From Actinomycetes bacterium (lineage in GTDB: Bacteria; Actinomycetota; Actinomycetes; Streptosporangiales; Streptosporangiaceae), in the NCBI GenBank assembly GCA_023425615.1, contig JAFACJ010000058.1, positions 1 to 8,818 of the forward strand: a DNA stretch of 8,818 bases. Reading direction: 5' to 3'. Position 1 is the first letter of the stretch; every line of letters begins with the position of its first letter. The notes below the pieces were generated by a model. It was not told the origin of the DNA. It ran no database searches and worked only from the letters and a program-made list of their open reading frames with translations. The position numbers were made by a program, and so were the translations under genes. Below are positions 7,032-8,818 of the stretch, in pieces.

Positions 7032-7877
7032 TTATGAAGGCAGCTTCGATCTGGCCGTCTCGATCAAGGCACGTGCCGCACGCCCGTAGACGGCCGACTG
7101 CTGCAGACGCTCGAAGACCTTGATGTAGGGGGCGACGTCGTCGGGGTTGGTCGCCATGTAGCGGCCCGTCCACAACGCCGACCGCACGACCGCACTGTCG
7201 AAGAGGTAGAACCCCTCTCCCGCCCACATCGTCCGGGGCACCGCGGGGGGAACGATGCCGAGCGCCACGTTGCGCATTCTGGTGACGGTCAGCAGGAAGT
7301 CGAACTGCTGGTGCATGACTTCCGCTCCGCTGACCATGAGGTCGAGCGCCGCGGCCTCCAGGACGAACGAGAAACGCGCACGAGCGAGCACCTGGCGTTT
7401 GGACAACCGCCCGGCGACCGCTCCATCGATCTCGTCCGGATCCTGCTGCAGATCGAAGTGCTCGGACGTCCACTCCATGACCGCCCGCACGTACGCCGGC
7501 TCCTGCAGGATGCCGGGGATGCGAGTGGACTCATAGACCCGGAACAGCTTGGTCCGCTCATACAGGTCGTTGTCCGACTGGATGTGCTTGAGCCCCAGCC
7601 GGAACCGCTGCCGGTACTCCTGCCACATCAGCTCCGCCACACGATGCGCCGCGATCAGCTCAGGGGCCTGCTCGGGCACGCCGCACGCGGTCGCCCACGC
7701 CTTGATCTCCCGCTCCGAAGGGCTGAGCCGGGCATGCTCGATACTGGAGATCTTGGTGTTGTGGATACCGGACAGCTCCGACAGCCGACGCCCGGTGAGC
7801 CCGGCGTCCAGCCGCAGATCCCTCAACCGCAGGCCGAACGCCTTACGGGCATCACGCGCCTGTTCGGACTCGGACAA
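7032..7877 (-). CDS. XRE-family HTH transcriptional regulator with DUF5753 (Scr1-like) domain
   Basis: A 281-aa DNA-binding regulator. The N-terminal Cro/C1-type HTH spans roughly residues 14-66 (LRDLRLDAGLTGRRLSELSG, then HNTKISSIEHARLSPSEREI). The C-terminal DUF5753 domain spans about 95-275, recognisable by the ESTRIPGILQEPAYVRA box, RLSKRQVL (157-164), the VMHQQFDFLL helix and the WAGEGFYLFD strand. Members of this family (WhiJ-like and AbaA-locus regulators in Streptomyces; called Scr1-family antitoxin-like in NCBI naming) work with a small partner protein; here the partner is presumably the DUF6879 protein 5 nt upstream rather than DUF397. The start is TTG at 7877, chosen because the sequence (SESEQARDARKAFG) matches family N-termini and no ATG or GTG is available nearby. 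The Shine-Dalgarno is weak, which suggests coupled translation. The stop is TAA. It lies immediately upstream of the lanthipeptide genes and may control them, which is inference. Confidence 0.92.
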   Translation of the reverse strand: MSESEQARDARKAFGLRLRDLRLDAGLTGRRLSELSGIHNTKISSIEHARLSPSEREIKAWATACGVPEQAPELIAAHRVAELMWQEYRQRFRLGLKHIQSDNDLYERTKLFRVYESTRIPGILQEPAYVRAVMEWTSEHFDLQQDPDEIDGAVAGRLSKRQVLARARFSFVLEAAALDLMVSGAEVMHQQFDFLLTVTRMRNVALGIVPPAVPRTMWAGEGFYLFDSAVVRSALWTGRYMATNPDDVAPYIKVFERLQQSAVYGRAARALIETARSKLPS

Positions 7878-7882
7878 CGCGA

Positions 7883-8398
7883 TCAGGCCGACGGGACGTA
7901 CCGGTCATGCGGAACGGCCACCGCCCAAGCGGCCTCGAACGCATCGACGCAGAACTTCACGACGTCCGGCTCGTCATACAGCTGGATCTCGGCACGGTCG
8001 TCATGCCCATCGAGCACGTTGAAGATGACGAGCTCACCGTCCAGCACGAAGAAATCATTACCCGGCAAGGCGAGGACGGAAGTGAGCCTCCGAGGCAGCC
8101 ACCGCAGGTCATCGCCCGCCCCGACACCCGCAGAAGAGACCGCGTACACAAACCGGTGATAGTCCGACAACGGCTCGGAGGCGACCCTGATCCGCCGGGT
8201 CCGCGACCGGCCCGCTACCTCCGTGAGCAGACCCTCCCGCCACTTGGCGACCTCGGCGTCGATCCGCGCCGCATCACCCGCCAGCCACGCGGCCACCGTG
8301 TCCGCGTTGACCGCGTAACGATCGCGCAGATCGCACTTGGCGTAGTCACGCGCCTGATCGATCAACTCCCTGCGCCGGCTCACCGAGATCAATTCCAT
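7883..8398 (-). CDS. DUF6879 family protein
   Basis: A 171-aa soluble protein matching the actinobacterial DUF6879 pattern. It has an Arg-rich segment followed by SEPLSDYHRFVY (about 74-85), AGDDLRWLPR (94-103), LPGNDFFVLDGELVIFNVLD (111-130) and a helical C-terminus with FCVDAFEAAW (149-158). The start at ATG 8398 is the only Met and is preceded by a good ribosome binding site (GAGGGAAG, 3 nt from the ATG) lying inside the end of the upstream gene. The stop at 7885-7883 is 5 nt from the TTG start of the XRE regulator. DUF6879 proteins commonly sit beside XRE-DUF5753 regulators, much as DUF397 proteins do, and have been thought of as partner or effector proteins. No catalytic residues can be assigned, so the biochemical role is unknown. 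Confidence 0.85.
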   Translation of the reverse strand: MELISVSRRRELIDQARDYAKCDLRDRYAVNADTVAAWLAGDAARIDAEVAKWREGLLTEVAGRSRTRRIRVASEPLSDYHRFVYAVSSAGVGAGDDLRWLPRRLTSVLALPGNDFFVLDGELVIFNVLDGHDDRAEIQLYDEPDVVKFCVDAFEAAWAVAVPHDRYVPSA

Positions 8399-8651
8399 AG
8401 ACTTCCCTCACATAGATGCGCACGAACGGATCCACCAGCGTCTCGGGGACCTCCAGCAGCCCCTCCCGCCCCGGATCGAACGACCTGGCCTGGGCGACGA
8501 CCTCCGGCTCCTCCCGGCGATCGCCCTGCACCACGAACGACCCCCGGCTCGTCCGGTAGAACGAGGCGCAGTCCTCATCACCGCCCCAGGAGTCGCTGTC
8601 CTTCACGATGAAGGTAAGCGTCAGGGGCTGGATCCCGTCAGGGATTTTCAT
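8346..8651 (-). CDS. Small protein (101 aa) of an XRE/DUF6879 module, function unknown
   Basis: A 101-aa soluble protein starting at ATG 8651 (MKIPDGIQPL). A longer frame reaches 8780, but the extra 43 residues are Arg/Gly-rich, overlap the end of the upstream gene and look non-coding. The purine-rich stretch GAGAGGCGG just upstream of 8651 can serve as ribosome binding site. The core has an acidic Cys motif followed by a tyrosine-containing strand, DEDCASFYRTSRGSFVVQG (residues 25-43), and a later LLEVPETLVD (65-74). From memory, this pattern recurs in small actinobacterial proteins encoded just ahead of DUF6879 and XRE genes; no biochemical function is known to me. There is no signal peptide or membrane segment. 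Its last 53 nt overlap the DUF6879 start, implying translational coupling. A role as partner of the neighbouring regulator is inference from context only. Confidence 0.72.
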   Translation of the reverse strand: MKIPDGIQPLTLTFIVKDSDSWGGDEDCASFYRTSRGSFVVQGDRREEPEVVAQARSFDPGREGLLEVPETLVDPFVRIYVREVYGIDLGEPAQGVDRSGA

Positions 8652-8707
8652 AAGTTTTCCGCCTCTCTGGTCGCCACTCTCCCTTTTCTGGCACCCACCC
8701 GCTGAAA

Positions 8708-8818
8708 TCAAACCGCCGCGGCCACGGTCGGCCACAAGACGCCGCCTCCGCTGATCCCCAACTCGGCCCAGGTCGCCCACGATTCGAGGCGGTCGTCACC
8801 AAGCGTTCCGCTGAGGGC
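8708..8818 (-). CDS. 3' end of an unidentified upstream gene (partial)
   Basis: Reading the minus strand from the window edge, one frame is open for 36 codons and ends in TGA at 8710-8708. The deduced C-terminus contains DDRLESWATWAELG and ends LWPTVAAAV. About 30 of the 36 codons end in G or C, as expected for a coding frame in this genome, although a chance open frame of this length is possible in such GC-rich DNA. I do not recognise the family. The stop lies 56 nt upstream of the small-protein gene that follows on the same strand, so the two could be co-transcribed. The start and most of the gene lie outside the window. Confidence 0.42.
   Translation of the reverse strand, partial: ALSGTLGDDRLESWATWAELGISGGGVLWPTVAAAV

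Noticed and set aside
7311..8611. Plus-strand open frames antisense to the XRE and DUF6879 genes
   Set aside because: They oppose clear family matches on the minus strand and have Arg/Pro/Ser-rich low-complexity translations typical of shadows.
8652..8780. N-terminal extension of the 101-aa small protein
   Set aside because: The extra residues are Arg/Gly-rich, overlap the likely 3' end of the upstream gene in another frame, and the start at 8651 has a purine-rich ribosome binding site.
1..8818. CRISPR arrays, tRNA/rRNA genes, insertion sequences or attachment sites
   Set aside because: I saw no regular repeat-spacer structure, tRNA-like fold, transposase or flanking direct repeats; nearly all bases are accounted for by the minus-strand genes.

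Overview
The window is high-GC DNA with strong G/C bias at third codon positions. It carries protein families (XRE-DUF5753 regulator, DUF6879, FxLD lanthipeptide system) that I know almost only from actinomycetes. A Streptomyces- or Streptosporangiales-type actinobacterium is the best guess; the genus cannot be fixed from the sequence. Every supported gene lies on the minus strand, so transcription runs from high to low coordinates.  Right part (about 8818 to 7032): the 3' end of an unknown upstream gene, then a tight three-gene module made of a 101-aa small protein, a DUF6879 protein and a 281-aa XRE-type regulator with a DUF5753 sensor domain. The first two genes overlap by 53 nt. The second and third are 5 nt apart, and the regulator starts at TTG. 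This looks like a co-translated regulatory unit; NCBI naming links such regulators to Scr1-type antitoxin-like proteins.  Middle and left part (about 6911 to 166): a compact class I lanthipeptide cluster of the FxLD type. Its order is PIMT-like methyltransferase, 63-aa FxLD precursor peptide, full-length LanB dehydratase (1031 aa), LanC cyclase (381 aa) and a separate SpaB_C-type thiopeptide/lantibiotic elimination protein (325 aa). The last three genes overlap at their ends (4 nt and 19 nt) and are surely one translation-coupled unit. A strong hairpin sits between precursor and lanB. At the far left a further minus-strand gene appears to start at 148 and run out of the window.  Proposed pathway: the precursor leader, with its FVLD box, is bound by LanB. 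LanB glutamylates Ser/Thr and eliminates glutamate to give Dha/Dhb, perhaps assisted by the stand-alone elimination protein. LanC joins Cys thiols to these residues as (methyl)lanthionine rings. The PIMT-like enzyme is predicted to methylate a core Asp, giving an aspartimide or isoaspartate. No transporter, leader protease or immunity gene is visible here, so the cluster either continues outside the window or borrows these functions.
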